Source: Mycolicibacterium goodii
Lineage (GTDB): Bacteria; Actinomycetota; Actinomycetes; Mycobacteriales; Mycobacteriaceae
Assembly (NCBI RefSeq): GCF_022370755.2
Contig: NZ_CP092364.2
Location: 2,914,001-2,978,000 of the forward strand
Reading direction: 5' to 3'
DNA: 64,000 bases
In this document: positions 1 through 8,611 of the stretch, piece after piece
Numbering within the stretch: the stretch's first letter is position 1
Layout: every line of letters starts with the position of its first letter
Program-made: the position numbers and the translations under genes
Notes under the pieces: generated by a model
The model's input: the letters and a program-made list of their open reading frames with translations, nothing else
The model's database searches: none
What the model was told of the DNA's origin: nothing

Positions 1-2
1 CA

Positions 3-1553
3 CGCAGCCACGCGCTCGGCGACATCCCCCGACGTTCGGCGCGCCGGTATCCGGACAAGGTGGCGATCCGCGATGGGCAGGTGTCGTTGACCTTCGCCGA
101 GTTCGAGCATCACGTCGACCGGGCCGCGGCGGCGCTGCAGGACAATGGTTTCGGGGTCGGCGACCGTGTCGCGGTGTTGGCTCACAACTGCTGGCAGTAC
201 GCCGTGTTGGCGTTCGCGACGGCCCGCGCGGGCGTGGTGTTGGTGCCCGTCAACTTCATGCTCACGCCCGAGGAGATCTCCTACATCCTGGGGCACAGCA
301 GGGCGAGCGGATTCCTGGTCGAGGCCGATCTGGTGCCCACGGCGCAGGCCGCGATGCGCCTGGGCGGCTCGGTCACCAGCACCGCCGCGCTGGTACTGCC
401 GGGCCAGGGCCTGCCCGCCGGGTGGACCGACTTCGACCAGTGGCTTTCGACCACGTCGCCGGCGCCCAACCCGTATGTGGCTGACGACCAGATGATCCGC
501 CTGATGTACACCAGCGGCACGGAGTCACACCCGAAGGGGGCCATGCACTCCAGCCGCAGCCTCATGGGCAACTACGTCAGCACCATCATCGCCGGATCCA
601 TGGAGAGCACCGACATCGAGATCCATTCGCTGCCGCTGTACCACTGCGCGCAGCTGGACAACTTCCTCATCACCGACATCTACCTGGGTGCGACGAGCAT
701 CATCCTGCCGCGACCGGAACCGGAGCTGGTGCTGCGCACCATCGAGAAGTACCGCGTCACCAACTATTTCGCGCCGCCGACGGTGTGGATCTCGCTGCTG
801 CGCTCACCGGTGTTCGACCAGGTGGACCTGTCGAGCCTGCGCAAGGGTTACTACGGCGCGTCCGCGATGCCGGTCGAGATCCTCGCCGAGATGCGTGAGC
901 GGCTGCCCAACCTTCGGCTGTGGAACTTCTACGGACAGACCGAGATGGCACCGTTGGCGTCGGCACTCGGACCCGACGAGCAGGACGCCCACGCCGGATC
1001 GGCCGGGCGACCCGCGGTCAATGTCGAGACCGCGATCCTGGACGACGACAACGCTCCCCTGCCCGCAGGCGTGGTCGGTGAGATCGCCCACCGAAGCCCG
1101 CATCTGATGCTCGGTTATCTCGACGACGAGGCCAAGACGGTGGAGGCGTTCCGCGGCGGATGGTTCCACTCCGGCGATCTCGGCTACTACGACGAGCACG
1201 GCCTGCTGCACGTCGTGGACCGCAAGAAGGACATGATCAAGACCGGCGGTGAGAACGTCGCGAGCCGTGAGGTGGAGGAGGCCGTCTACCGCCACCCCGC
1301 CGTGGAGGAGGTGGCGGTCTTCGGCCTGCCGCATCCGACGTGGGTCGAGGCCGTGGTGGCCGCGGTGGTGACCCGCGATGGCGCCGAACTCACCGAGGAC
1401 GAACTGCTGACCCACTGCCGGTCGTGTCTGGCGGGCTTCAAGACACCCAAACAGGTGTTCTTCGTCGAGTCACTTCCCAAGAACCCCAGCGGCAAGTTGC
1501 TCAAGCGTGTGCTGCGGGAGCGCTTCGCTGAGACCGCAGCCGACGCGATCTGA
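3..1553 (+). CDS. Acyl-CoA synthetase (AMP-forming, FadD family), 5' end cut by window
   Basis: This enzyme would activate a carboxylic acid to its CoA thioester through an acyl-adenylate. The reading frame is open to the left edge, and in-frame residues before the GTG at 60 (GDIPRRSARRYPDK) fit the N-terminus of this family, so the true start lies outside the window. Counting from position 60, the P-loop YTSGTESHPKGA is near residue 150, YGQTE near 290, SGDLGYYDE near 371, the KTGGENV hinge near 394, and the catalytic-lysine motif PKNPSGKLLKR near 474. It heads a same-strand train of ADH, ALDH, crotonase and acyl-CoA dehydrogenase genes beside steroid-ring genes. A steroid side-chain or bile-acid substrate is therefore inferred, but a fatty acid cannot be excluded. 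Confidence 0.9.
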   Translation, partial: RSHALGDIPRRSARRYPDKVAIRDGQVSLTFAEFEHHVDRAAAALQDNGFGVGDRVAVLAHNCWQYAVLAFATARAGVVLVPVNFMLTPEEISYILGHSRASGFLVEADLVPTAQAAMRLGGSVTSTAALVLPGQGLPAGWTDFDQWLSTTSPAPNPYVADDQMIRLMYTSGTESHPKGAMHSSRSLMGNYVSTIIAGSMESTDIEIHSLPLYHCAQLDNFLITDIYLGATSIILPRPEPELVLRTIEKYRVTNYFAPPTVWISLLRSPVFDQVDLSSLRKGYYGASAMPVEILAEMRERLPNLRLWNFYGQTEMAPLASALGPDEQDAHAGSAGRPAVNVETAILDDDNAPLPAGVVGEIAHRSPHLMLGYLDDEAKTVEAFRGGWFHSGDLGYYDEHGLLHVVDRKKDMIKTGGENVASREVEEAVYRHPAVEEVAVFGLPHPTWVEAVVAAVVTRDGAELTEDELLTHCRSCLAGFKTPKQVFFVESLPKNPSGKLLKRVLRERFAETAADAI

Positions 1554-1641
1554 TTGCGCCCGCTGGGCGGGATTGCCGATCCATCGTTCAGGCACACCGA
1601 ATTAGCCTGCGGGACAACACCGGAGGAAAGGACTCCGCTCC

Positions 1642-2757
1642 ATGACGCTCGCCTCAGGCACGGGCCGCATCGCGCGCTTCGACGAGCCAGGAAAGCCGTT
1701 CGAGATCCAGACGGTCCCCATTCCGGAAGTCGGCCCCGGCGAGATTCTGATCCGGGTGACACGCGCGAACATCTGTGGATCCGACGTGCACGCGTGGCAC
1801 GGCACCTTCGCCACCCGTGGCCTCGGCGGCCAGCTGCCGACCGTGCTGGGTCATGAAATGGTCGGTGTGGTAGCGATTTTGGGTGATGGTGTGCACAGCG
1901 ACTCCGACGGCCGTCCGCTCGAGGTGTGCACGCGCGTGGTGTTCCCCTACTTCTTCTGCTGCCACACCTGCCGCAACTGCCTGGCAGGCAGGCGCAACGC
2001 CTGTCTGAACCTCAAGATGGCCATGCTCGGCCGCGCCGACGAACCCCCGCACTTCGTGGGCGGCTACGCCGATTACTTCCTGCTGCCCGCGGGGGCGGTG
2101 GTCTACACCGTGCCCGACTCGGTTTCCGACGAGATCGCCGCCGGCGCGAACTGTGCACTGTCACAGGTGATGTACGGGCTGGAGCGCGCGGACCTGCAAC
2201 TCGGCGAGACCGTCGTGGTGCAGGGTGCGGGCGCTTTGGGTCTCTACGCCGTCGCCGTCGCGAAGGCGCGCGGCGCCAAGACCGTGATCGCCATCGACGG
2301 GGTGCCCGAGCGCCTGGAGTTGGCCCAGGCCTTCGGCGCCGACGAGGTCATCGACATCACGGCCACCACCGACAAGGACAGGGTGAAGATCGTTCGCCGA
2401 CTCACCGACGGGCAGGGCGCCGACGTGGTGGTCGAGGTGGTCGGACATCCGTCGGCCATCGACGAGGGGCTCAAACTGCTGGGCCAGTTCGGCCGCTACG
2501 TCGAGATCGGAAACATCAACATCGGCAAGACCTTCGAGTTCGACCCGTCGCGGTTCGTCTTCGCCAACAAGACCATGGTCGGTGTCTCGCTCTACGATCC
2601 CGCGGTGCTGTCGCGCGCCCTGACCTTCCTGGCGGAATACCAGGACCGGCTTCCCTTTGACCGGTTGGCCGCCGCGTGCTACCGCCTCGAACACATCAAC
2701 GACGCGTTCGTGGCGGCCGAGAACAAGCGCGACGTCCGCGCCAGCATCGTGCCCTGA
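1642..2757 (+). CDS. Zinc-dependent alcohol dehydrogenase (MDR superfamily)
   Basis: This 371-residue medium-chain dehydrogenase would oxidise an alcohol with NAD(P). The catalytic-zinc cysteine lies in ANICGSDVHAWHG near residue 44, and GHEMVG follows near 68. A four-cysteine structural-zinc lobe (CCHTCRNCLAGRRNAC) is near residues 109-124. The Rossmann glycine motif GAGALGLYAV is near 195. A purine-rich stretch (GGAGGAAAGG) ends about 11 bases before the ATG, a rather long spacing. An aldehyde dehydrogenase gene follows after 18 bases, so the pair probably converts a primary alcohol to aldehyde and then acid, as needed to shorten a sterol or bile-alcohol side chain. The substrate is inferred from context only. 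Confidence 0.88.
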   Translation: MTLASGTGRIARFDEPGKPFEIQTVPIPEVGPGEILIRVTRANICGSDVHAWHGTFATRGLGGQLPTVLGHEMVGVVAILGDGVHSDSDGRPLEVCTRVVFPYFFCCHTCRNCLAGRRNACLNLKMAMLGRADEPPHFVGGYADYFLLPAGAVVYTVPDSVSDEIAAGANCALSQVMYGLERADLQLGETVVVQGAGALGLYAVAVAKARGAKTVIAIDGVPERLELAQAFGADEVIDITATTDKDRVKIVRRLTDGQGADVVVEVVGHPSAIDEGLKLLGQFGRYVEIGNINIGKTFEFDPSRFVFANKTMVGVSLYDPAVLSRALTFLAEYQDRLPFDRLAAACYRLEHINDAFVAAENKRDVRASIVP

Positions 2758-2775
2758 GACAACCGGAAAGCAGAT

Positions 2776-4197
2776 ATGACGAATCACGAGTACGACCGCA
2801 CCACCCTCTACATCGACGGCCGATGGGTGGCTCCTGCCGGAACGGGCACCATCGACGTCGTCGATCCGGCCACCGAAGAGGTCATCGGCCACGTCCCGGC
2901 CGGCACCGACGTCGACGTGGACGTCGCCGTCGCCGCGGCCCGTCGCGCGTTCGATCCGCTGATCGGCGTCGACGAGCGCCGGCAGCGCCTGGACGCGGTG
3001 ATCACCGCGATGGAAAAGCGTCTGCCGCAGATCGCCGAGACCATCACCCGCGAGATGGGCGCGCCCGTCCGGATCTCCCAGACCGTGCAGACACAGGTCC
3101 CGCTGGCAGTGGCTCGCGGATTCGCCGACGCCCTGGCGAATTTCGAGTTCGAGGAGCGCATCGGCAACTCGCTGGTGGTGCGCGAACCCTACGGCGTGGC
3201 CGCGGCCATCACCCCGTGGAACTATCCGCTGTACCAGGTGGTCGCGAAGGTGCTGCCCGCGATCGCAGCCGGGTGCACGGTGGTGCTCAAGCCCAGCAAC
3301 GAGGCACCGCTGTCGGTGTTCGAGTTCGTCGAGGCCCTCGACGACGCCGGCCTGCCGGCCGGTGTGGTCAACCTGGTGTCCGGGCCCGGCAGCGTCATCG
3401 GTGAGCGGATGGCCGCACACCCCGACGTGGACCTCGTGTCGTTCACCGGGTCCACGGAGGTCGGCGCCCGGGTCGGTGAACTGGCCGGCCGGAACGTCAA
3501 GAAGGTGGCCCTGGAACTCGGCGGCAAGTCGGCCAACGTGATCCTCGACGGCGCCGACCTGGCCACGGCGGTCAAGGTGGGTGTGGGTAACGCCTTCCTC
3601 AACGGCGGGCAGACCTGCATGGCGTGGACCCGCATGCTCGTGCCGCTGTCACGCTACAGCGAGGCGCTGGACATCGTCGAGGCCGCGGTGGCGAAGTACA
3701 CCGTGGGCGACCCGTGGGATCCCGCCACCCGGATCGGCCCGTCGGCGTCACAGCGGCAGTTCGAGACCGTGCTGGGCTTCATCGAACGCGCATCACGCGA
3801 TGGTGCGCGGCTTGTGACCGGCGGACCCGAGAAGATCCGTGACACCGGCTATTACGTCGCTCCCACCGTGTTCGCCGATGTGCTTCCCGACTCCGAGTTG
3901 GGCCAGGAGGAGGTGTTCGGACCGGTACTCGCGGTCATTCCGTTCCGCGACAGCGACGAGGCTCTCGAGATCGCCAACGGCACCCCCTACGGCCTGTCCG
4001 GAGCGGTATGGGCGGCCGACGACGACACCGCCATCGCGTTCGCACGGCAGGTGCAGACCGGACAACTCGACATCAACGGCGGAAAGTACAACCCCGCAGC
4101 GCCCTTCGGCGGTTACAAGAAGTCCGGCGTGGGCCGCGAACTCGGCCGGTTCGGGTTCGAGGAGTATCTGCAGACCAAGTCCCTGCAGCTGCCATGA
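2776..4197 (+). CDS. NAD(P)-dependent aldehyde dehydrogenase
   Basis: This 473-residue enzyme of the ALDH superfamily would oxidise an aldehyde to its carboxylate. The motif ELGGKSANV near residue 248 supplies the general-base glutamate. GGQTCMAW near 281 holds the nucleophilic cysteine. The NAD-site sequence PWNYPL is near residue 142 and the FTGSTEVG turn near 222. The C-terminal pattern FGGYKKSGVGRE is typical of the family. It follows the alcohol dehydrogenase closely and probably uses its product. The acid formed could be the substrate of the acyl-CoA synthetase at the left edge. Specificity cannot be read from the sequence. Confidence 0.92.
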   Translation: MTNHEYDRTTLYIDGRWVAPAGTGTIDVVDPATEEVIGHVPAGTDVDVDVAVAAARRAFDPLIGVDERRQRLDAVITAMEKRLPQIAETITREMGAPVRISQTVQTQVPLAVARGFADALANFEFEERIGNSLVVREPYGVAAAITPWNYPLYQVVAKVLPAIAAGCTVVLKPSNEAPLSVFEFVEALDDAGLPAGVVNLVSGPGSVIGERMAAHPDVDLVSFTGSTEVGARVGELAGRNVKKVALELGGKSANVILDGADLATAVKVGVGNAFLNGGQTCMAWTRMLVPLSRYSEALDIVEAAVAKYTVGDPWDPATRIGPSASQRQFETVLGFIERASRDGARLVTGGPEKIRDTGYYVAPTVFADVLPDSELGQEEVFGPVLAVIPFRDSDEALEIANGTPYGLSGAVWAADDDTAIAFARQVQTGQLDINGGKYNPAAPFGGYKKSGVGRELGRFGFEEYLQTKSLQLP

Positions 4198-4225
4198 CCG
4201 CGACGACACGAAAGGTGGCCGAGTC

Positions 4226-5008
4226 ATGACCGCATCCGAGCCTCTGCTGGTCAGCGCCTCCGGCGCCGTCCAGGTGTGGACGATCAATCTTCCGCAAGTC
4301 GGAAATGCCATCACCGGCAGCGATTTCATCGGAGCTTTCGAGGACGCCGTCGACGCCGCCAACCGCGACGCCACGGTGGGTGCGGTGATCCTCACCGGGT
4401 CCGGGAAGATCTTCTCCGCGGGCGGCAACGTCAAGGAGATGGCCGACCGCGAAGGCATGTTCGGTCTGGACGCCATCGACCAGCGGTTCGCCTACGTGGA
4501 CGGGATCCAGCGCATCCCGAGGGCGCTGGCGCGTCTCGAAGTTCCGGTCATCGCCGCGGTCAACGGTGCCGCCGTCGGCGCCGGTTTCGACCTGGCCATG
4601 ATGTGCGACATCCGGGTGGCCTCCGAACGGGCCTCGTTCGCCGAGAGTTTCGTGCAGTTGGGGCTGGTTCCCGGTGACGGCGGGACATGGTTCCTGCAGC
4701 GCGCGATCGGTTATGAGCGCGCGGCCGAGATGACGTTCACGGGTGACCGGGTCGACGCCGCGACCGCGCTGGGCTGGGGTCTGGTCAGCCGTGTCGTCCC
4801 GCACGACGAACTGCTCGCAGCGGCCCAGGATCTGGCCGGACGGATCGTGCGCAATCCTTCGCGCGCTCTGCGCATGGCCAAGCGTCTCCTGCAGGAGTCG
4901 CGCACGGGGGTGCTCGAGTCCACGCTCGGGATGGCCGCGGCCATGCAGCCACTGGCGCACCACGACGGCGAGCACGCTCGCCGCATCGAGAAATGGCGCA
5001 GCGCCTGA
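4226..5008 (+). CDS. Enoyl-CoA hydratase/isomerase family (crotonase fold) protein
   Basis: A 260-residue crotonase-fold protein, translated from the ATG at 4226 (the frame extends upstream, but there it overlaps the aldehyde dehydrogenase). The oxyanion-hole segments are recognisable: SAGGNVKEM near residue 74 and NGAAVGAGFDLAMMCD near 113-128. Hydratases usually carry catalytic glutamates at GCE-L and QPE. Here these positions read GFD-L and a segment SFVQLGLVPGDGGT without the PE pair. Simple enoyl-CoA hydration is therefore uncertain, and the enzyme may be an isomerase, hydrolase or retro-Claisen type. Its TGA overlaps the ATG of the next gene (TGATG), which points to translational coupling with the acyl-CoA dehydrogenases. 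Confidence 0.85.
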   Translation: MTASEPLLVSASGAVQVWTINLPQVGNAITGSDFIGAFEDAVDAANRDATVGAVILTGSGKIFSAGGNVKEMADREGMFGLDAIDQRFAYVDGIQRIPRALARLEVPVIAAVNGAAVGAGFDLAMMCDIRVASERASFAESFVQLGLVPGDGGTWFLQRAIGYERAAEMTFTGDRVDAATALGWGLVSRVVPHDELLAAAQDLAGRIVRNPSRALRMAKRLLQESRTGVLESTLGMAAAMQPLAHHDGEHARRIEKWRSA

Positions 5009-6159
5009 TGTCCATCCCCCGCCTTGTGCCTGCGCTGGGCACCGAACCCGCCGACGCCACCGCACTGCGCGCCGAGGTCCGCGCCTTCCTCGAAGAGCAG
5101 CGTGCCGCAGGCACGTTCACCCCGGCGGTGGACGCGTGGCTGTGCGGATGGGACGAGGAGTTCACCGCCGCGCTGGCCGCCCGCGGGTGGCTGGGTATGA
5201 CGGTCCCGAAAGAATATGGCGGCCATGGCCGCTCGTTCCTGGATCGGTTCGTGGTCACCGAGGAACTGCTGGCCGCGGGGGCGCCCGTGGCCGCGCACTG
5301 GATCGCCGACCGGCAGATCGTGCCGTCGCTGCTCAAGTACGGAACCGAACAGCAGAAGCAAGAGTTTCTGCCCCGGATCGCCGCCGGGCAGTGCTTCTTC
5401 GGCATCGGGATGAGCGAACCGGATTCCGGGTCCGATCTGGCCAGCGTGCGGACCAGGGCCGTGCAGGTCGAGGACGGATGGCGGCTGACCGGCACCAAGG
5501 TCTGGACGTCGGGCGCGCACCGCGCACACGCGTTCATCGTGCTGGCCCGCACCGCGCCTGTCGACCCGGCGCACCGCCACGCGGGGCTCAGCCAGTTCAT
5601 CGTGCGCTTCGACGGCCCCGGTGTCGACGTGCGCCCGATCATTTCGATGAACGGCGGCCACCACTTCAACGAGGTGATCCTCGACGACGCGTTCGTGCCC
5701 GACGACATGGTGTTCGGGCAGATCGGCAACGGCTGGCAGCAGGTCACCTCCGAACTCAGCTTCGAGCGCAGCGGCCCGGAACGCCTGCTGTCGACGTTCG
5801 TGCTGCTCGCGCAGACCGCCGACAGCATGGCGCGGCAAGAGATCAGCCGCGACGCGGATCTCGGTCGCCTGGTCGCGCGGATCGCGGGCCTGCACCACAT
5901 GTCGATGGCGGTGGCCGGGGCGTTGGAACGTCACGAGCCCGCCGACGTGCCTGCCGCCGTGGTGAAGGTGCTGGGTACCGCAACGGAGGGTGACATCGCG
6001 GACTTCGCCGACCTGCACCGCGGCGACGACGGTGCCCTGAGCCCGCAGACGTGGGATCTGATCAGCACCGCAGTCGACCAGCGTCCCGGGTTCACCCTGC
6101 GCGGCGGGACCAACGAGGTGCTGCGTGGAGTGATCGCGCGGGGATTGGGGTTGCGATGA
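5008..6159 (+). CDS. Acyl-CoA dehydrogenase, larger subunit of a probable heteromeric pair
   Basis: A 383-residue flavin acyl-CoA dehydrogenase that would introduce a 2,3 double bond into an acyl-CoA. I chose the ATG at 5008 because it overlaps the upstream stop as TGATG; an in-frame ATG at 4993 is the alternative. The flavin-contact motif GIGMSEPDSGSDLASVR lies near residue 132. The C-terminal segment reads RGGTNEVLRG where many homologues have EGT with the catalytic glutamate. It overlaps the next, shorter ACAD gene by ATGA. Adjacent unequal ACAD genes are the known signature of alpha2beta2 steroid acyl-CoA dehydrogenases in Actinobacteria (FadE26/27, FadE28/29 type). Assignment to that type is inference. 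Confidence 0.88.
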   Translation: MSIPRLVPALGTEPADATALRAEVRAFLEEQRAAGTFTPAVDAWLCGWDEEFTAALAARGWLGMTVPKEYGGHGRSFLDRFVVTEELLAAGAPVAAHWIADRQIVPSLLKYGTEQQKQEFLPRIAAGQCFFGIGMSEPDSGSDLASVRTRAVQVEDGWRLTGTKVWTSGAHRAHAFIVLARTAPVDPAHRHAGLSQFIVRFDGPGVDVRPIISMNGGHHFNEVILDDAFVPDDMVFGQIGNGWQQVTSELSFERSGPERLLSTFVLLAQTADSMARQEISRDADLGRLVARIAGLHHMSMAVAGALERHEPADVPAAVVKVLGTATEGDIADFADLHRGDDGALSPQTWDLISTAVDQRPGFTLRGGTNEVLRGVIARGLGLR

Positions 6160-7160
6160 CCGTCGATGCCGAACTGGTCGCGATGATGAACGCGGTGTTC
6201 GCCGATCACCGCACGGCACACGGACCCACCGCCGGCCCAGAACTGTGGGACCAGCTGCGGGCTCTGGGGCTGGCTCGTCTCACCGGCACCGAGGCCACCG
6301 GCGGCAGCGGAGCGGGCTGGCACGAGGCCGCCGAACTGATGGCGGCGGCGGTGCGCTCCGGCGTGCGCATGGGACTGCCCGAGCATGATCTGCTGGCCTG
6401 CTGGCTGCTCGAGGTCGCCGGGGTTCCTGTCGACGACAAAACGCGGACCGTGGCCCTGCTCGACGAATCGGGCACGGCGACCGCGGTGCCGTGGGCGTCC
6501 GTCGCGGAGCGGATCGTGTTGGTGTGGCGGACCGAGACGGGCAAGCACACGGTTGCCGACGTGGACGCCGGCCAGGTGCGGATCACGGCCGGTGACAACA
6601 TGATCGGCGAGCCGCGCGACACCGTGTCCGCCGACGTGGCGGCGTCCGACGGAGCCGTCGTGTCCGAGGAGACCGTGACCACACTGCATCTCAAGGCAGC
6701 CCTGGTGCGCGCCGTCCAGGTGTGCGCCGCGATGGACACGATTCTCGAACTCGCGGTGGAACACTCGTCGTCACGCACGCAGTTCGGTCGGCCCCTGGCG
6801 AAGTTCCAGGCGATCCAGCACATGATCTCTGACATCGCCGCCGAAGCGACGCTGGCCCGGACCGCCACCGAAGCCGCACTCACCGCGGCAGTCGACACGA
6901 GGTGGTCGGCGCCGCATCTGGAATTCCTGGTCGCGGTGGCGCGGTCGTGCTGCGGGCACGCGGCGTCGGTGGTGGTCCGCAACGCGCACCAGGTGTTCGG
7001 CGCGATCGGTACCACGGCCGAACACACGTTGCACGAGTACACCCGCGCTGCTCTGGCCTGGCGGGGCGAGTTCGGTTCGGTGCGGTCATGGGACGACCGG
7101 GTCACGACAGCGGCCTTGCGGGCGGGCGAGGCCGGGCTGTGGGAGCTGATCACGAGCTGA
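6156..7160 (+). CDS. Acyl-CoA dehydrogenase, smaller subunit of a probable heteromeric pair
   Basis: A 334-residue ACAD-family protein starting at the ATG that overlaps the previous stop (ATGA). The C-terminal half is clear: the FAD/ADP contact SSSRTQFGRPLAKFQAIQH lies near residues 206-224, and the later segment GAIGTTAEHTLHEYTR resembles the small subunits of steroid ACADs. The N-terminal half is short and lacks a clear equivalent of the SEPDSGSD motif found in its neighbour. This fits the arrangement in which the two subunits share a FAD site and only one supplies full catalytic equipment. Tight coupling with the larger ACAD supports an obligate complex. Confidence 0.85.
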   Translation: MTVDAELVAMMNAVFADHRTAHGPTAGPELWDQLRALGLARLTGTEATGGSGAGWHEAAELMAAAVRSGVRMGLPEHDLLACWLLEVAGVPVDDKTRTVALLDESGTATAVPWASVAERIVLVWRTETGKHTVADVDAGQVRITAGDNMIGEPRDTVSADVAASDGAVVSEETVTTLHLKAALVRAVQVCAAMDTILELAVEHSSSRTQFGRPLAKFQAIQHMISDIAAEATLARTATEAALTAAVDTRWSAPHLEFLVAVARSCCGHAASVVVRNAHQVFGAIGTTAEHTLHEYTRAALAWRGEFGSVRSWDDRVTTAALRAGEAGLWELITS

Positions 7161-7169
7161 GCCGACACC

Positions 7170-7189
7170 GCTGTTCCGCTGACCGGGCG
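7170..7189 (+). promoter_or_regulatory. 20-base element shared with the kshA/kstD divergent region
   Basis: The sequence gctgttccgctgaccgggcg lies just upstream of the SnoaL-like gene. It matches 19 of 20 bases with positions 14722-14741 between kshA and a KstD-family gene. Both copies lie in short non-coding gaps before steroid-type genes, so a shared operator or promoter element is plausible. It is not obviously palindromic and does not match the KstR consensus as I know it. Confidence 0.35.
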
Positions 7190-7230
7190 CAACGGTGTCC
7201 GAGCCCATGGCGCCGGAGTTGACTCCCCTT

Positions 7231-7728
7231 ATGACCAACGAGATCACGCTCCCCGAAGTCCAGGAGTTCATCGCCCGGTTCTGGTACCACTACGACCAGG
7301 GCCAGTTCGACGTGCTTGCCGGGTTCATCGCCGACGAGATGGAGTACGTCAGCAGGTCGGACTCCGGCACCTGCCCGTTCGAGGAGCTTCTGGCCGCCGA
7401 ACTGCACGGCGGCGCCGACACTTTGGCGTGGTTGCGGCAACACCGCGACGAAAACCCGTACCCGTTGCGCCATCACGCCACCAACGTCTTCCGCACGGGC
7501 ACCGAATCCGGATCCCAGGGCGAGGTCACCAAGGTCCGCTTCTACCTGTACGTCAACCAGGTGACCAACAACGTGCCCTTCGACGTGTCCTCAGGTGTGG
7601 TCGACGCAGGCATCCGGCGCACGGACAACGGCCTGGTGTTCACGTCGTTGACGGTGATCCTCGACGCCGAGGATTCGATCCCGTTCGCCGAACACCGGGC
7701 GAAGTCGGCAACACCGGCGGGCGCATGA
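7231..7728 (+). CDS. SnoaL/NTF2-like small protein
   Basis: A 165-residue protein whose N-terminal sequence (EVQEFIARFWYHYDQGQFD) and alternating hydrophobic strands fit the SnoaL/NTF2 alpha+beta barrel fold. The family includes ketosteroid isomerases, bile-acid 7-alpha-dehydratases and non-enzymatic binding proteins. I chose the ATG at 7231, which has a GGAG 12 bases upstream; in-frame starts at 7195 (GTG) and 7207 (ATG) are possible. The stop overlaps the ATG of the following SDR (ATGA), suggesting a coupled pair. In this context a dehydratase or isomerase acting on a hydroxysteroid is a reasonable inference, but no catalytic residue can be assigned with certainty. Confidence 0.7.
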   Translation: MTNEITLPEVQEFIARFWYHYDQGQFDVLAGFIADEMEYVSRSDSGTCPFEELLAAELHGGADTLAWLRQHRDENPYPLRHHATNVFRTGTESGSQGEVTKVRFYLYVNQVTNNVPFDVSSGVVDAGIRRTDNGLVFTSLTVILDAEDSIPFAEHRAKSATPAGA

Positions 7729-8603
7729 GCCAGGCGCGCGAAACCTTCGGTGGCGGTGTCGCGGTCATCACCGGGGCCGGCGCGGGTATCGGCGCCGGTC
7801 TCGCCCGGTACGCCCACCGCCTGGGCATGACCATGGTGCTCGCCGATGTCGACGAAGCCGCCGCGGCGACACTGCGAGATGAGCTACGGGCAGATGGCGG
7901 CACCGTCGTGGCCGAGAAATGCGACGTGCGTGATCCCGACGCGGTCGCCGATCTCGCCGACCGGACCTACCGAGATCTCGGTCCGGTGCGCCTTTTGGTG
8001 AACAACGCCGGCGTCGAACAGTTCGGGTACCTCTGGGACACCCCGGTCGCGAACTGGAACCGGGTGATGGACATCAACGTCAGCGGTGTCTTCCACGGTG
8101 TTCGCGCGTTCCTGCCGAAGATGATGGCGCACGGGTCCCCTGCCTGGGTGTGGAATTTGTCCTCCATCGGTGGTGTGGCCGCGGTCCCGTTGCAGGCGCC
8201 GTACATCATCAGCAAGCACGCGGTGCTCGCACTGACGGAATGCCTGCGACTCGAGGTGCAGTTGGCCGGGCACGACGATCACGTCCATGTGCAGGCGGTG
8301 CTGCCGGGTGCGGTGAAGTCGAACATCTTCGAGGCAGCGGGCGGGGTCGATTCCGATCAGGACGGCGCCGACGTGAACGCGGCCGAGTCGCAACGTGAGG
8401 CGATGCTCGACATCAAGGCCGCCGCAATGGATCCCATCGACGCGGCGGAGGCGATCTTCGAGCAGTCGGCGCGCGGGGCCTTCTACCTGCTGACCCAACC
8501 CGAATATGTCGGCTCGGCCATGGCTGAACGTGCTCAGGTGCTGATCTCACAGGTGCCTCCGCAGCTTCGTACCGAGCGCCGGTTCGATCCGGCCAAGCAC
8601 TGA
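7725..8603 (+). CDS. Short-chain dehydrogenase/reductase (SDR)
   Basis: A 292-residue classical SDR. The cofactor motif TGAGAGIGAG is at residues 16-25, NNAG is near 92, and the catalytic serine and Tyr-x-x-x-Lys appear in LSSIGG and YIISKHA near residues 145-168. The acidic residue in ADVDE after the second strand favours NAD over NADP. The start is the ATG overlapping the previous TGA. It belongs to the same transcript as the SnoaL-like gene and the esterase and probably oxidises a hydroxyl group on the cluster's substrate. A hydroxysteroid dehydrogenase role is inferred from neighbours only. Confidence 0.88.
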   Translation: MSQARETFGGGVAVITGAGAGIGAGLARYAHRLGMTMVLADVDEAAAATLRDELRADGGTVVAEKCDVRDPDAVADLADRTYRDLGPVRLLVNNAGVEQFGYLWDTPVANWNRVMDINVSGVFHGVRAFLPKMMAHGSPAWVWNLSSIGGVAAVPLQAPYIISKHAVLALTECLRLEVQLAGHDDHVHVQAVLPGAVKSNIFEAAGGVDSDQDGADVNAAESQREAMLDIKAAAMDPIDAAEAIFEQSARGAFYLLTQPEYVGSAMAERAQVLISQVPPQLRTERRFDPAKH

Positions 8604-8611
8604 GCGGTGCC

